Origin: Rothia sp. (in: high G+C Gram-positive bacteria) | GTDB lineage: Bacteria > Actinomycetota > Actinomycetes > Actinomycetales > Micrococcaceae | NCBI GenBank assembly: GCA_030529845.1 | Contig: JAUMWB010000003.1 | Span: 62,001-126,000, forward strand | DNA: 64,000 nucleotides | Direction: 5' to 3' | Shown: positions 36,966 to 46,193 of the stretch, one piece after another | How the letters are laid out: every line of letters starts with the position of its first letter | How positions within the stretch are numbered: the stretch's first letter is position 1 | Translations under genes and position numbers: made by a program | The notes under the pieces: generated by a model | What the model saw: only the letters and a program-made list of their open reading frames with translations | Database searches by the model: none | What the model was told of the DNA's origin: nothing

Positions 36966-38303
36966 TTAGTGGTCAGAGTCCACTTCAGTGGTGGTGACCA
37001 GCTCAGCGGTGCGGGAGATACCGTTGATTTCGTTGGGTACCTCGGGCAGGTCAATGCTGGCAAATACTTCGGCGGTACCGTCCGCAATCTTCGCTAGAGA
37101 TACAACGTGTAGCTTCTTGGTGGCGGGGTCGGTGACGTAGGCGGTTTCACCGTCAACCCAGATGGCGGGGCGGGGGTCCTGCCAAACTTCGGACTCAGTC
37201 CAGGAATCCATGATGTCAACGGAGCCCAGCTCGGTGCCGTCCTCAGCCCAGAAGCGCAGCTTACCGTCGGTGGTCAGCAGCAGGTGGGAGCCTTCGGGGC
37301 CGCGGGCTAGCGAGCGGAAGGTGTAGGAGACGCCCTCGGGCAGAGCAATCTTGGTGCGTTCCTTGGTGATGGTGTTAATGAGGGCGAACTGTTCGGGGCG
37401 TTCGAGCTCGGCTTCTTGATCGGTTTTGTAGTCAGCGAGCACGATAGCTGAGTCAGCTGAACCGGCCTGGTTGCCGGAGCGGGAGTAGGGGTCTTCGGGG
37501 TTGGTGACCTTGGTGAAGGTGCCGTCTGCGTAGATCAGGGCGCCGTCCTGGCAGCCGACGGTGAAGGTGTTGTTAGCGGCGATGGCTTCGCCGTGAATAC
37601 CGGGGCAGTCCAGGTTTTCGGTGACTACTGAGCCGTCGGCGTTGATGACGGCGGCGCCGGTGCGAGCGTCCTCGGTGCCTACCGATACCAGGTACTGGTT
37701 ATTTTCTAGAGGGATGGCCAGGCCGTGGTGGGCGTCGGGTAGGGTAATGGTTTCGGTGCTGACGCTGGTAGCGGTGTACTGGTCAGCGCCGGTCAGGTCG
37801 GCGGGGGAGTAGACCTCAATGGTGCCGGTGTTGTCGGCGAACATGGCTGAGCGACCGTAGTCGGTAATGACGTGACCGGTACCGTCCGCTGCAAAGGATA
37901 GAGAGGTGAGGGTGGGGGTCGTGGTGTAGTAGTGGTCGTGGTCGCCGTGGGCCTGGGTCCATGCGCCCATGTCGAGCATGGTGTAGGAGGAGCCGTCTGC
38001 TGCCACCAGGTGACGGTTGTCGCCAGCGGGCTGCAAGCGTAGGAAGCCATCCTTTTCGATGGTTTCGATGACTTCGAAGGTTTTGCCGTCCACTATCATG
38101 ATTCCGCCGTCGTAGGTGAGGGCGATACGGGCTGAGGGGGTGGAGGCTTCGGTGATGGCTGCGCGCTCTGCGGTGGCAGTTGCACTGGCCGATTCGGAGC
38201 TGCTTGAGCTGGCTGAGGGGGTGGACGCTGCCCCGCAGCCTGCCAGGGCTAGGGCGAGTGAGGCGCTGATGAGGGTGAAAAGAGGTCGTAAGGTGTTATG
38301 CAT
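36966..38303 (-). CDS. AztD-like zinc-binding lipoprotein
   Basis: 445 residues. The signal peptide ends in the lipobox LALAGC, so it is a membrane-anchored lipoprotein. The rest looks like a beta-propeller with a His/Asp-rich segment HGDHDHYY near residue 110, characteristic of AztD, a periplasmic zinc chaperone that hands zinc to the AztC solute-binding protein. Here it stands without aztABC genes next to it. A Zur/Fur-like box lies 20 bases upstream of its start, in line with induction under zinc starvation. A general seven-bladed propeller lipoprotein of other role is the alternative. Confidence 0.75.
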   Translation of the reverse strand: MHNTLRPLFTLISASLALALAGCGAASTPSASSSSSESASATATAERAAITEASTPSARIALTYDGGIMIVDGKTFEVIETIEKDGFLRLQPAGDNRHLVAADGSSYTMLDMGAWTQAHGDHDHYYTTTPTLTSLSFAADGTGHVITDYGRSAMFADNTGTIEVYSPADLTGADQYTATSVSTETITLPDAHHGLAIPLENNQYLVSVGTEDARTGAAVINADGSVVTENLDCPGIHGEAIAANNTFTVGCQDGALIYADGTFTKVTNPEDPYSRSGNQAGSADSAIVLADYKTDQEAELERPEQFALINTITKERTKIALPEGVSYTFRSLARGPEGSHLLLTTDGKLRFWAEDGTELGSVDIMDSWTESEVWQDPRPAIWVDGETAYVTDPATKKLHVVSLAKIADGTAEVFASIDLPEVPNEINGISRTAELVTTTEVDSDH

Positions 38304-38322
38304 GCCCCCAAGTCTAAACTAA

Positions 38323-38342
38323 ATGAGAATCATTTGCATAAT
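38323..38342 (-). promoter_or_regulatory. Zur/Fur-like operator over the AztD-like promoter
   Basis: ATGAGAATCATTTGCATAAT contains the imperfect inverted repeat TGAGAATCATTTGCA, close to actinobacterial Zur boxes (TGAxAATxATTxTCA type). On the minus strand a TATTAT -10-like element overlaps it, so a bound repressor would block the promoter. Zur rather than Fur is inferred from the gene it controls. Confidence 0.65.
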
Positions 38343-38351
38343 ATCGTTAAT

Positions 38352-38386
38352 AAAAGGGCCCGCGCCAAAACGGTGCGGGCCCTTTT
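38352..38386. terminator. Terminator after manC
   Basis: 12-bp stem AAAAGGGCCCGC / GCGGGCCCTTTT with an 11-base loop, between the two minus-strand genes manC and the AztD-like gene; it ends the manC transcript. Confidence 0.85.
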
Positions 38387-38400
38387 ATATCTCTGGTCGG

Positions 38401-39510
38401 CTAGAGCAGGTTGTCCTGGCCTAGTTCTTTCAGAGTATTGACGGTGTTCTTCACGCTCTGAGCATCATCACGAACAGTAACCAGCAGGGCATCTGCGGTA
38501 TCAACGATGACAACGTCCTCAATGCCGATCACGGAAATCTTACGGCCGGTGTTGTTGACGACGATGCCGGTGGACTCTTCGCTAATGACGCTGGACTTAT
38601 CGCCCAGCACGAAGAGGTTATCACCGCTTTTTTCGATATTGAGGCGGGCTACGGCGTCGAAGTCTCCTACGTCGTCCCAGCTAAAGCGACCGGGAACCAT
38701 AGCGACGTCACCAGCTGCGGCAGCGGGTTCGGCTACTGCATAGTCAATGGCGGTCTTGGGCAGGGTCTCCCAAAGACGGTTGATGCAGGCTTCACGTGCA
38801 GGGGTATCCCAGGCGCGGGCAATTTCCATGATGCCGGCGTAGAGCTCCGGTTCGTTAGCTTCAAGGTGCTGCAGCATCAGGGCGGCAGGGGCAACGAACA
38901 TGCCGGCGTTCCAGGTGTAGTCACCGCTGGCGACGTATTCGGTTGCAGTGGCCTCGTTGGGCTTTTCGACGAACTGTTCAACAGCCATGACGCTGGGCGC
39001 ATCTTCCAGGCCCAGGTTCTGGGTTGCCTTGATGTAGCCGAAAGCGGTGGATGGCTCGGTAGGCTCGATGCCGATGGTGACAATCTTGCCTGAGGCGGCT
39101 GCGTGCACAGCTTCGCGCACTACAGCTTGGAATTCCTCGACGGGGCTGATGATATGGTCAGCGGCGAAGGAGCCGATAATAGCTTCAGGGTCACGCTCAT
39201 GCAGGATGGCGCAGGCGAGGCCGATGGCCGCCGCAGAGTCACGAGGTGAGGGTTCGAGTACCAGGTCAGACCCGCGCAGCTCGGAGAGCTGCTGAGTGAC
39301 GGCGTTGGCGTGGGCCTGCCCGGTGACGACAAGGACGCCGTCAGCTGCAAGATCAACCAAGCGATCGTAGGTAGCACGAAGGAGGGACGAACCTGTCCCG
39401 GTCAGGTCAAGCAAAAATTTAGGTTCTACGGCGCGAGAGAGAGGCCATAGGCGGGACCCTACGCCGCCGGCCGGAATGAGGGGGTAGAACCGTTCAAGTG
39501 GTGTTCTCAT
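38401..39510 (-). CDS. manC: Mannose-1-phosphate guanylyltransferase
   Basis: 369 residues. It makes GDP-mannose from mannose-1-phosphate and GTP for glycan synthesis. The nucleotidyltransferase signature is PAGGVGSRLWPLSRAVEPKFLLDL, and VEKPNEATATEYVASGDYTWNAGMF is the sugar-phosphate block. The C-terminal left-handed helix is short, and the isomerase domain of bifunctional ManC/AlgA enzymes is absent, so it is the monofunctional type common in actinobacteria. It is transcribed alone, divergently from sdhC. Confidence 0.92.
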   Translation of the reverse strand: MRTPLERFYPLIPAGGVGSRLWPLSRAVEPKFLLDLTGTGSSLLRATYDRLVDLAADGVLVVTGQAHANAVTQQLSELRGSDLVLEPSPRDSAAAIGLACAILHERDPEAIIGSFAADHIISPVEEFQAVVREAVHAAASGKIVTIGIEPTEPSTAFGYIKATQNLGLEDAPSVMAVEQFVEKPNEATATEYVASGDYTWNAGMFVAPAALMLQHLEANEPELYAGIMEIARAWDTPAREACINRLWETLPKTAIDYAVAEPAAAAGDVAMVPGRFSWDDVGDFDAVARLNIEKSGDNLFVLGDKSSVISEESTGIVVNNTGRKISVIGIEDVVIVDTADALLVTVRDDAQSVKNTVNTLKELGQDNLL

Positions 39511-39826
39511 TGTTCCTACAGTGTACCGAGATTTGAAGTCATAATGATGAAATCTTTTCCTTAAGCTGTACGATGCCGGTCACTTTTGGCGTAAATCATC
39601 CTGCCACTTCCCGCGTGATAGCGCACCTAGGTGGCTTAAGGGCATTAAAACCTTGCCTATTTGGGGCCATATCGGGCCTAAAGTGATGGTGACACGGTGT
39701 AAGTAAGTGACCTCAAAACCTGATAATCTTGCTGTTGAGTAGAACACACAATACGTATGTTGCGTGGGCGCGCCAACAGGCTTAAACCGTCGGCGTGTCG
39801 CTCCGCATCACACAGGAGGTTATTCA
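39511..39826. other. Divergent promoter region of manC and sdhCDAB
   Basis: About 315 gene-free bases between two divergent transcription units. A T-rich TTGAC-like/TAATCT-like pair near 39710-39735 is a possible sdh promoter. An AGGAGG ribosome site lies at the right edge. No clear operator was found. Confidence 0.45.
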
Positions 39827-40207
39827 GTGCCGAATACATCCAAGGGCACGCTGTACCGCGGCCGTGAAGGTATGTGGTCGTGGGTTGCCCACCGCATCAC
39901 CGGTATCGCCATTTTCTTCTTCCTACTGGTTCACGTGCTTGACACCGCTGTTGTTCGTGTCTCCCCTGAGGCTTACAACGCTGTTATGCACATCTACAAG
40001 AACCCCATCATGGGTTTGGGCGAAGCCGTGCTGGTAGCCGCTATCGTCTACCACGCTTTCAACGGTATCCGCATCATTCTGGTGGACTTCTGGAAGAACG
40101 GCGCTAAAAACCAGAAGGCTATGCTCTGGGGCGTCCTGGTGCTCTGGGCCGTCGTCATGGTTCCCTTCCTCGTCCGTCATCTCATGCTCGTCTTTGGGGG
40201 TCACTAA
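39827..40207 (+). CDS. sdhC: Succinate dehydrogenase cytochrome b556 subunit
   Basis: 126 residues with three membrane segments. GREGMWSWVAHRITGIAIFF is the quinone-site Ser/Arg motif of SdhC, and the heme-ligand His lies in LLVHVLDT; a second conserved His is in VYHAFNGIRI. It anchors the complex to the cytoplasmic membrane and passes electrons to menaquinone. The GTG start is chosen because CAGGAGG stands eight bases upstream; the frame opens at 39764 but that part has no conserved sequence. First gene of sdhCDAB. Confidence 0.92.
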   Translation: MPNTSKGTLYRGREGMWSWVAHRITGIAIFFFLLVHVLDTAVVRVSPEAYNAVMHIYKNPIMGLGEAVLVAAIVYHAFNGIRIILVDFWKNGAKNQKAMLWGVLVLWAVVMVPFLVRHLMLVFGGH

Positions 40208-40210
40208 GAC

Positions 40211-40696
40211 ATGGCAACTCCTCTGAAAACCAAGATTTCGGTTCCCCGCAGCCGCGACAACACTGTTTCAGGTGTCAAGTACAACCGAGCCTCGTCCAAG
40301 CGCAATAACTTCGAGATGTTCGCCTGGCTCTACATGCGAGTATCCGGTGTTCTGCTGGTCATTCTGATTTTCGGTCACCTTTTCGTCAACCTCATGATGG
40401 GCGAGGGCGTCCACCGCATCGACTTCGGCTTCGTCGGCGGCAAGCTGGCTAACCCCTTCTGGCAGGTCTGGGACCTTCTGCTCCTGTGGCTGGCTATGCT
40501 CCACGGCGCTAACGGTATCCGCGTCATCATCGATGATTACGCAGAAAAGGATGGCGTGCGTTTTGCCCTGAAGGTCGCCCTCTTCCTAGCCACCGCTTTC
40601 GTGATTCTGCTGGGCACCCTGGTCATCTTCACCTTTGATCCCTGCCCCGCCGGTGCATCCGCAGACCTTCTGCCCTCCTTCTGCCCCGCTCCGTAA
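40211..40696 (+). CDS. sdhD: Succinate dehydrogenase membrane anchor subunit
   Basis: 161 residues, beginning 3 bases after sdhC. Three membrane segments follow a ~35-residue polar N-terminus. AWLYMRVSGVLLVILIFGHLF carries the SdhD Arg/Ser and heme-ligand His, and MLHGANGIRVIIDDYAE is the second-segment motif. It is the second membrane anchor of complex II. sdhA follows after 40 bases with a GAAAGAAG ribosome site. Confidence 0.92.
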   Translation: MATPLKTKISVPRSRDNTVSGVKYNRASSKRNNFEMFAWLYMRVSGVLLVILIFGHLFVNLMMGEGVHRIDFGFVGGKLANPFWQVWDLLLLWLAMLHGANGIRVIIDDYAEKDGVRFALKVALFLATAFVILLGTLVIFTFDPCPAGASADLLPSFCPAP

Positions 40697-40736
40697 GCCA
40701 TTGGCGCTCTAGATTGTAGAAAGAAGCATTCACACA

Positions 40737-42500
40737 ATGCAGGTACATAAGTACGACGTCGTTATCATCGGCGCAGGTGGCGCAGGCATGCGAGCCGCTA
40801 TCGAAGCTGGCCAGCGCGTCCGCACGGCTGTGCTCACCAAGCTTTACCCTACCCGCTCCCACACCGGCGCAGCCCAGGGCGGCATGTGCGCCGCTCTGGC
40901 TAATGTTGAAGAGGACAACTGGGAGTGGCATACCTTCGACACCATCAAGGGTGGTGACTACCTGGTAGACCAGGATTCAGCTGAGGTCATGGCTAAGGAA
41001 GCCATCGACGCGGTTCTTGACCTGGAAAAGATGGGCCTTCCCTTTAACCGCACCCCCGAGGGCCGTATTGACCAGCGCCGCTTCGGCGGTCACACCCGCG
41101 ACCACGGTAAGGCTCCTGTGCGCCGCGCCTGCTACGCGGCAGACCGCACCGGCCACATGATTCTGCAGACTCTCTATCAGAACTGCGTCAAGCACAACGT
41201 AGAGTTCTACAACGAATACTACGTTCTTGACTTGGTTATGGTTGAGGACGAGGACGGCGTCCGTCGCCCTGCTGGCGTAGTCTCCTACGACCTGGCCACC
41301 GGCGACGTCCACGTATTCCAGGCCAAGAGCGTCATTTTCGCCTCCGGTGGCTGTGGCAAGATTTTCAAGACCACCTCCAACGCCCACACCCTGACCGGCG
41401 ACGGTATGGCCATTGCTCTGCGCAACGGTATTCCGCTGGAAGATATGGAGTTCGTGCAGTTCCACCCCACCGGCCTTGCAGGCCTGGGCATCCTGGTCTC
41501 TGAGGCCGCCCGTGGTGAAGGCGGCATTCTGCGTAACTCCGACGGCGAACGCTTTATGGAGCGCTACGCCCCCACCATCAAGGACCTGGCGCCCCGCGAT
41601 ATCGTGGCCCGTTCTATGGCGAACGAGGTGCGTGAGGGTCGAGGCTGCGGCCCCAACAAGGACTACGTCCTGCTGGACCTGACTCACCTTGAGCCCTCCC
41701 ATATCGACGAGAAGCTCCCGGACATCACCGAGTTCGCTCGTACCTACCTGGGCGTTGAACCCTACACCGAGCCCGTCCCGGTCTTCCCCACCGCCCACTA
41801 CGCCATGGGTGGCATTCCCACCAACATCAAGGCAGAGGTCCACTCCAACTCCGAGGACATCATCCCCGGCCTCTACGCTGCCGGTGAGGTCGCCTGCGTA
41901 TCGGTTCACGGTTCTAACCGCTTGGGCACCAACTCCCTGCTCGACATCAACGTCTTTGGTAAGCGCGCTGGTATCTACGCAGCAGAATACGCAGCATCAG
42001 CTGACTTCCTACCCGTCCCCGACGATGCAGCCGATGCCACCCTGGAACTGCTCAACCAGATCCGCAATGGCGAAGGCACCGAAAAGGTCGGCCAGCTGCG
42101 TAAGGAACTGCAGGATGTCATGGACGCCGACATGCAGGTTTTCCGTACCGAGGCAACCATCCACAATGCCGTCAACAAGATTGTTGAGCTTGAAGAGCGC
42201 TACAAGAACATCCAGATTCAGGACAAGGGCAAGCGCTTCAACCTCGACTTGCTTGAAGCAGTTGAACTGGGCTTCCTACTGGAACTGGCCAAGGTCATGT
42301 CCGTTGCTGCCCTGCACCGCAAGGAATCCCGCGGCGGTCACTTCCGCGAGGACTACCCCGACCGCGACGACGCCAACTTCATGAAGCACTCGATGGTCTA
42401 CCTCGATGAGAACGCCGAGATGGAAGGCATTAAGGGTCTGCGTTTTGACACCAAGCCCGTGACCTTCACCCGCTACGAACCGATGGAGCGTAAGTACTAA
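40737..42500 (+). CDS. sdhA: Succinate dehydrogenase flavoprotein subunit
   Basis: 587 residues. The FAD-binding motif is VIIGAGGAGMRAAIEAG, the covalent-FAD His region is RSHTGAAQGG, and the catalytic region is FVQFHPTGLAG with GGHTRDHG. The capping domain and C-terminal helical part are complete. It oxidises succinate to fumarate and passes electrons to SdhB. The short N-terminus and the SdhCD anchors put it with aerobic actinobacterial complex II rather than the SdhE-type fumarate reductase-like enzymes. sdhB starts 1 base after its stop. Confidence 0.97.
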   Translation: MQVHKYDVVIIGAGGAGMRAAIEAGQRVRTAVLTKLYPTRSHTGAAQGGMCAALANVEEDNWEWHTFDTIKGGDYLVDQDSAEVMAKEAIDAVLDLEKMGLPFNRTPEGRIDQRRFGGHTRDHGKAPVRRACYAADRTGHMILQTLYQNCVKHNVEFYNEYYVLDLVMVEDEDGVRRPAGVVSYDLATGDVHVFQAKSVIFASGGCGKIFKTTSNAHTLTGDGMAIALRNGIPLEDMEFVQFHPTGLAGLGILVSEAARGEGGILRNSDGERFMERYAPTIKDLAPRDIVARSMANEVREGRGCGPNKDYVLLDLTHLEPSHIDEKLPDITEFARTYLGVEPYTEPVPVFPTAHYAMGGIPTNIKAEVHSNSEDIIPGLYAAGEVACVSVHGSNRLGTNSLLDINVFGKRAGIYAAEYAASADFLPVPDDAADATLELLNQIRNGEGTEKVGQLRKELQDVMDADMQVFRTEATIHNAVNKIVELEERYKNIQIQDKGKRFNLDLLEAVELGFLLELAKVMSVAALHRKESRGGHFREDYPDRDDANFMKHSMVYLDENAEMEGIKGLRFDTKPVTFTRYEPMERKY

Positions 42501-42501
42501 A

Positions 42502-43287
42502 ATGGCTGATTTTGAAGCACGTGAACCCGAATCCAAGGTTGAGCTGAAGTCTGAGTCAGGCGAAGCGGGCGCTATTCCCACCTTCGACGTGACTGTGCAG
42601 GTTCGCCGTTACAACCCCGAAGAGTCAGCAGAAGCCCACTGGGACGAATTCAAGCTGACTATGTATGGCACCGACCGTGTGCTCGATGCCCTGCACAAGA
42701 TTAAGTGGGAGATTGACGGCTCGCTGTCCTTCCGCCGCTCCTGTGCTCACGGCATCTGCGGCTCCGACGCTATGCGCATCAACGGCCGTAACCGTTTGGC
42801 CTGCAAGACCCTGCTCAAGGATCTTGACCTGTCCAAGCCGATTACCGTTGAGCCCATCAAGGGTCTGCCCTGCGAGAAGGACCTCATCGTAGATATGGAA
42901 CCCTTCTTCCAGGCCTACCGTGAGATTATGCCCTTCCTGGTCAACGATACCCACGAGCCGGAGCGCGAGCGTTACCAGTCCCAGGAGGACCGCGCCCGCT
43001 TTGACGACACCACCAAGTGCATCCTTTGCGCCGCGTGTACCTCGTCCTGCCCTGTCTTCTGGACCGACGGCCAGTACTTTGGCCCGGCAGCTATCGTTAA
43101 CGCCCACCGCTTCATCTTCGACTCTCGCGATGATGCCGGCGATATGCGTCTTGAGATTCTCAACGATAAGGAAGGCGTCTGGCGTTGCCGCACCACCTTC
43201 AACTGCACCGAGGCCTGCCCTCGCGGTATTGAAATTACCAAGGCGATTGCAGAGGTTAAGCAGGCTATCCTAGCTCGCTCCCTCTAA
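42502..43287 (+). CDS. sdhB: Succinate dehydrogenase iron-sulfur subunit
   Basis: 261 residues. The [2Fe-2S] ligands lie in RSCAHGICGSDAMRING and a later Cys in RLACKTLL. The [4Fe-4S] and [3Fe-4S] ligands lie in CILCAACTSSCPVF and CTEACPRGIEITKAI. It wires electrons from SdhA to the quinone. The N-terminus carries an extra ~25 acidic residues compared with the shortest family members. A terminator follows 13 bases after the stop. Confidence 0.97.
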   Translation: MADFEAREPESKVELKSESGEAGAIPTFDVTVQVRRYNPEESAEAHWDEFKLTMYGTDRVLDALHKIKWEIDGSLSFRRSCAHGICGSDAMRINGRNRLACKTLLKDLDLSKPITVEPIKGLPCEKDLIVDMEPFFQAYREIMPFLVNDTHEPERERYQSQEDRARFDDTTKCILCAACTSSCPVFWTDGQYFGPAAIVNAHRFIFDSRDDAGDMRLEILNDKEGVWRCRTTFNCTEACPRGIEITKAIAEVKQAILARSL

Positions 43288-43300
43288 AGGCCGGCAGAAA

Positions 43301-43331
43301 GTTGCGCTCCACGTCCGCTGTGGAGCGCGAC
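43301..43331 (+). terminator. Terminator of sdhCDAB
   Basis: A 12-bp stem (one G-U pair) GTTGCGCTCCAC / GTGGAGCGCGAC with a 7-base loop followed by six T. Textbook form. Confidence 0.9.
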
Positions 43332-43360
43332 TTTTTTGTGCGAGGGGCTACTCTATATAC

Positions 43361-44584
43361 ATGACGTCCTCAACCGCAGCCGCGCACATCCTGAACCTGA
43401 GCACCCCTATCTTTGCTCAGCGCATTCGCTCTCTCCTGCCTGAACTCATTAAGTTCCGCAGGGACGTCCACCAGAACCCTGAGCTTTCTTACCTAGAGAA
43501 CAAGACGACCGAGCGTATTTTCCGTACCCTTACCGAAGCGGGGCTGGCCCCCAAACACCTGAAAGGTACCGGCTGCTACGTGGACGTAGGCTCTGGTCCG
43601 ATAGCTGCGGCTCTTCGGGCCGATATTGATGCCCTGCCGATTCAGGAAGAAACTAACCTACCCTACGCATCGCAGGTCGATGGCGTCATGCACGCCTGCG
43701 GCCACGATATTCACCAGACCGTCATGCTGGGCGTAGCCATTGCCCTGCACCGGCTGCATAGCGAAACCCCCTTGGGCGGTACCGTCCGCATTATCTTCCA
43801 GCCGGCTGAAGAGCAGCTGCCCGGCGGGGCGGTGGATGTCATTGCCCAGGGCATCCTTGAGGGTGTACCCCGTGCCTTCGCTCTGCACTGCGAACCAAAG
43901 GTTGACGTGGGCAAAATTGGTACCCGCATCGGTGCTATTACCAGTGCCTCCGATACCATCAAAATCACTCTCAAAGGCCGCGGTGGGCATACCTCCCGGC
44001 CCCACCTGACCGAAGACGTTATCTACGCGCTCTCTCAAATTGCTATTAACGTACCGGCGGTGCTTTCCCGTAAGACGGACGTGCGCTCCGGCGTGCTGGT
44101 TGCCTGGGGGCAGATTGAGGCGGGGGTGGCTCCCAACGCTATTCCGTCTACCGCTTTTTTGGCGGGCACCATGCGCTGCCTGGATGCGGACGTCTGGAAG
44201 CAGGCCGGCGCCATGCTCGATGAGGTGGTCGACCAGATTGCTGCCCCCTACAACGTAGAAGTTGAACTGGAACATTTCCGGGGAGTGCCGCCGTCCGTCA
44301 ATACAGAGGACGAGGTTGCCATGATTGAGGCTGCCTCCCGCGCCGAGCTGGGGGAGGACTCCGTGGTGCTGGTGGAACAGTCCATGGGAGGGGAAGATTT
44401 TGCCTGGATGCTCCAGGAGGTTCCCGGCGCCCTGATTCGTCTGGGCACCCGCGTGCCCGGTGGAGTAACCTACGACCTGCACCGGGGTGACTATGCGCCG
44501 GACGAGCGCGCCATCGAGTACGGGGTGCAGGTGATGGCTGCAACCGCGCTACGGGCTATTCGCTCGGAGCTGTCTCGCAGCTAA
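43361..44584 (+). CDS. M20-family amidohydrolase
   Basis: 407 residues of the M20D group (hippurate hydrolase/N-acyl amino acid amidohydrolase type). The metal site is in MHACGHDIHQTVMLG, the catalytic Glu in QPAEEQLPGGA, and further ligands in FALHCEP and the C-terminal MGGEDFAWML. The dimerisation domain lies in the middle. It probably removes acyl groups from amino acids in the cytoplasm; the substrate is unknown. It starts 30 bases after the sdh terminator and stands alone. Confidence 0.88.
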   Translation: MTSSTAAAHILNLSTPIFAQRIRSLLPELIKFRRDVHQNPELSYLENKTTERIFRTLTEAGLAPKHLKGTGCYVDVGSGPIAAALRADIDALPIQEETNLPYASQVDGVMHACGHDIHQTVMLGVAIALHRLHSETPLGGTVRIIFQPAEEQLPGGAVDVIAQGILEGVPRAFALHCEPKVDVGKIGTRIGAITSASDTIKITLKGRGGHTSRPHLTEDVIYALSQIAINVPAVLSRKTDVRSGVLVAWGQIEAGVAPNAIPSTAFLAGTMRCLDADVWKQAGAMLDEVVDQIAAPYNVEVELEHFRGVPPSVNTEDEVAMIEAASRAELGEDSVVLVEQSMGGEDFAWMLQEVPGALIRLGTRVPGGVTYDLHRGDYAPDERAIEYGVQVMAATALRAIRSELSRS

Positions 44585-44889
44585 CGTCCGGCAAGTTACC
44601 GGTCAGTAAGTTTTTTCAGAAAATTTTTTGCGAGGCTAGGACGCCCGCTCCCACGATGCGGGGCGGCCTCCTGCCCTCTGTGATTAGCTCAAATGCCTTC
44701 CCGGTGTGATTAAACAGCAGTGGCCTGTTATGCGGTTCACGTTCTTTAAGGTAAATCGGGGGTGAACGGGAAGCTGAATCACACTAAGATGTGTTGTGTT
44801 ACGCAAAATTTTCTCTGAAAGCAACGCTCACACACAGGTGGCGTACACTATGCGCCATACGCTTTCAGGGCCGTACGAAAAGGACCTTC
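44585..44889. other. Intergenic region and leader of the BMP lipoprotein gene
   Basis: About 305 bases. No gene or strong hairpin seen. It holds the presumed promoter of the nucleoside uptake genes. The open frame from 44791 to 44889 is the 5' extension of the lipoprotein frame and is not conserved-looking. Confidence 0.45.
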
Positions 44890-45987
44890 ATGGCTTTCTC
44901 ACGTAAGCACGTTGCTTCCACTGGTTCCGTCCTGGGTATCTCAGCCCTCCTGCTGTCAGCTTGTGGCGCTGCCCCCGAAGAATCATCATCAGCCTCTGGT
45001 GAAGCAGCCGACTACCTGGGCTGCATCGTTTCTGACTTCGGTGGCTTCCAGGACAAGTCCTTCAACCAGAACTCCTACAAGGGTCTGCAGGATGCCGTCG
45101 CTGAATACGGCATCGAGTACAAGGAAGCTGAGTCCACCACCGAAACCGAGTACGGCCCCAACCTCAACCAGATGGTTCAGTCAGGCTGCAACCTGACCGT
45201 CACCGTTGGCTTCGGCCTGGCAGATGCTACCAAGGAGGTAGCAGAAGCTAACCCCGACATGCACTTCACCATCGTTGACGATAACTCCATCGAGCTCGAC
45301 AACGTACGCCCCATCATCTTTGACACCGCCCAGGCTGCCTTCCAGGCAGGCTACCTGGCTGCTTCCCAGACCAAGACCGGTAAGGTAGCAACCTACGGCG
45401 GTATGGAATTCCCCACCGTTACCATCTTCATGGACGGCTTTGCCCAGGGCGTTGCCTACTACAACGAGCAGAAGGGCGCCAACGTTGAGGTGCTCGGCTG
45501 GAACACCGAGAGCCAGTCAGGTACCTTCACCGGTGACTTCGAAGACGCCACCAAGGGCAAGACTAACACCCAGAACTTCCTGGACCAGGGCGCTGACATC
45601 ATCCTGCCCGTAGCTGGCCCCGTAGGTTCCGGTACCCTCGAAGCAGTCAAGGAATACAACGCCACCAGCCCTGAGAACCCCGCATCGGTTGTTTGGGTTG
45701 ACTCCGATGGTGTAGAAACCAATCCCGAATTCGAAAGCATCATCCTGACCTCCATCATGAAGAAGATGGATGCCGCTATCACCGAAACCATCAAGTCAGA
45801 CATGGACGGCAACTTCACCAACGAAGCCTACATTGGCACCCTGGAGAACGACGGCGTTGGCCTGGCCCCCTTCCACAGCTTCGAATCAGCAGTCTCAGAC
45901 GAGACCAAGGCTGAGCTCGACAAGATCAAGGAAGACATCATCTCAGGCACCATCAAGGTCGAAACCGCAGGTACCCCCACCGCCTAA
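44890..45987 (+). CDS. BMP/PnrA-family nucleoside-binding lipoprotein
   Basis: 365 residues. The signal peptide ends in the lipobox LLLSAC. The mature part is a type 1 periplasmic-binding protein: VSDFGGFQDKSFNQNSYKGL is the hallmark of the BmpA/PnrA/Med family (GGxxDxSFN), then VGFGLADATKEVAEANPD, DTAQAAFQAGYLAA and LPVAGPVGSGTLEAVK. PnrA-type proteins bind purine nucleosides. The ATG at 44890, after GAAAAGGACC, is chosen because the signal begins there. A terminator separates it from the transporter genes 200 bases on, giving a higher dose of binding protein than of permease. Confidence 0.93.
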   Translation: MAFSRKHVASTGSVLGISALLLSACGAAPEESSSASGEAADYLGCIVSDFGGFQDKSFNQNSYKGLQDAVAEYGIEYKEAESTTETEYGPNLNQMVQSGCNLTVTVGFGLADATKEVAEANPDMHFTIVDDNSIELDNVRPIIFDTAQAAFQAGYLAASQTKTGKVATYGGMEFPTVTIFMDGFAQGVAYYNEQKGANVEVLGWNTESQSGTFTGDFEDATKGKTNTQNFLDQGADIILPVAGPVGSGTLEAVKEYNATSPENPASVVWVDSDGVETNPEFESIILTSIMKKMDAAITETIKSDMDGNFTNEAYIGTLENDGVGLAPFHSFESAVSDETKAELDKIKEDIISGTIKVETAGTPTA

Positions 45988-46015
45988 GCAGGTAGGTTAG
46001 CCTCGGGGCTACTTG

Positions 46016-46056
46016 AAACGGCTCACACCCTCAGTAACGAGAGGTGTGAGCCGTTT
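46016..46056 (+). terminator. Terminator after the BMP lipoprotein gene
   Basis: A perfect 14-bp stem AAACGGCTCACACC / GGTGTGAGCCGTTT with a 13-base loop, then TGTCT. Confidence 0.85.
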
Positions 46057-46193
46057 GTCTGGCCAGCGGTCCTGCTGTGGCAGACAGCCTTTAGGGCAGG
46101 GGCCTAACCCGCTAAACTAGGCACAAGCACTCCTTCACTCTGCAGCCCCCGGGCCCGCAGTGTGCGTCCGGTTCTCACACAGAAAGCCACCCC

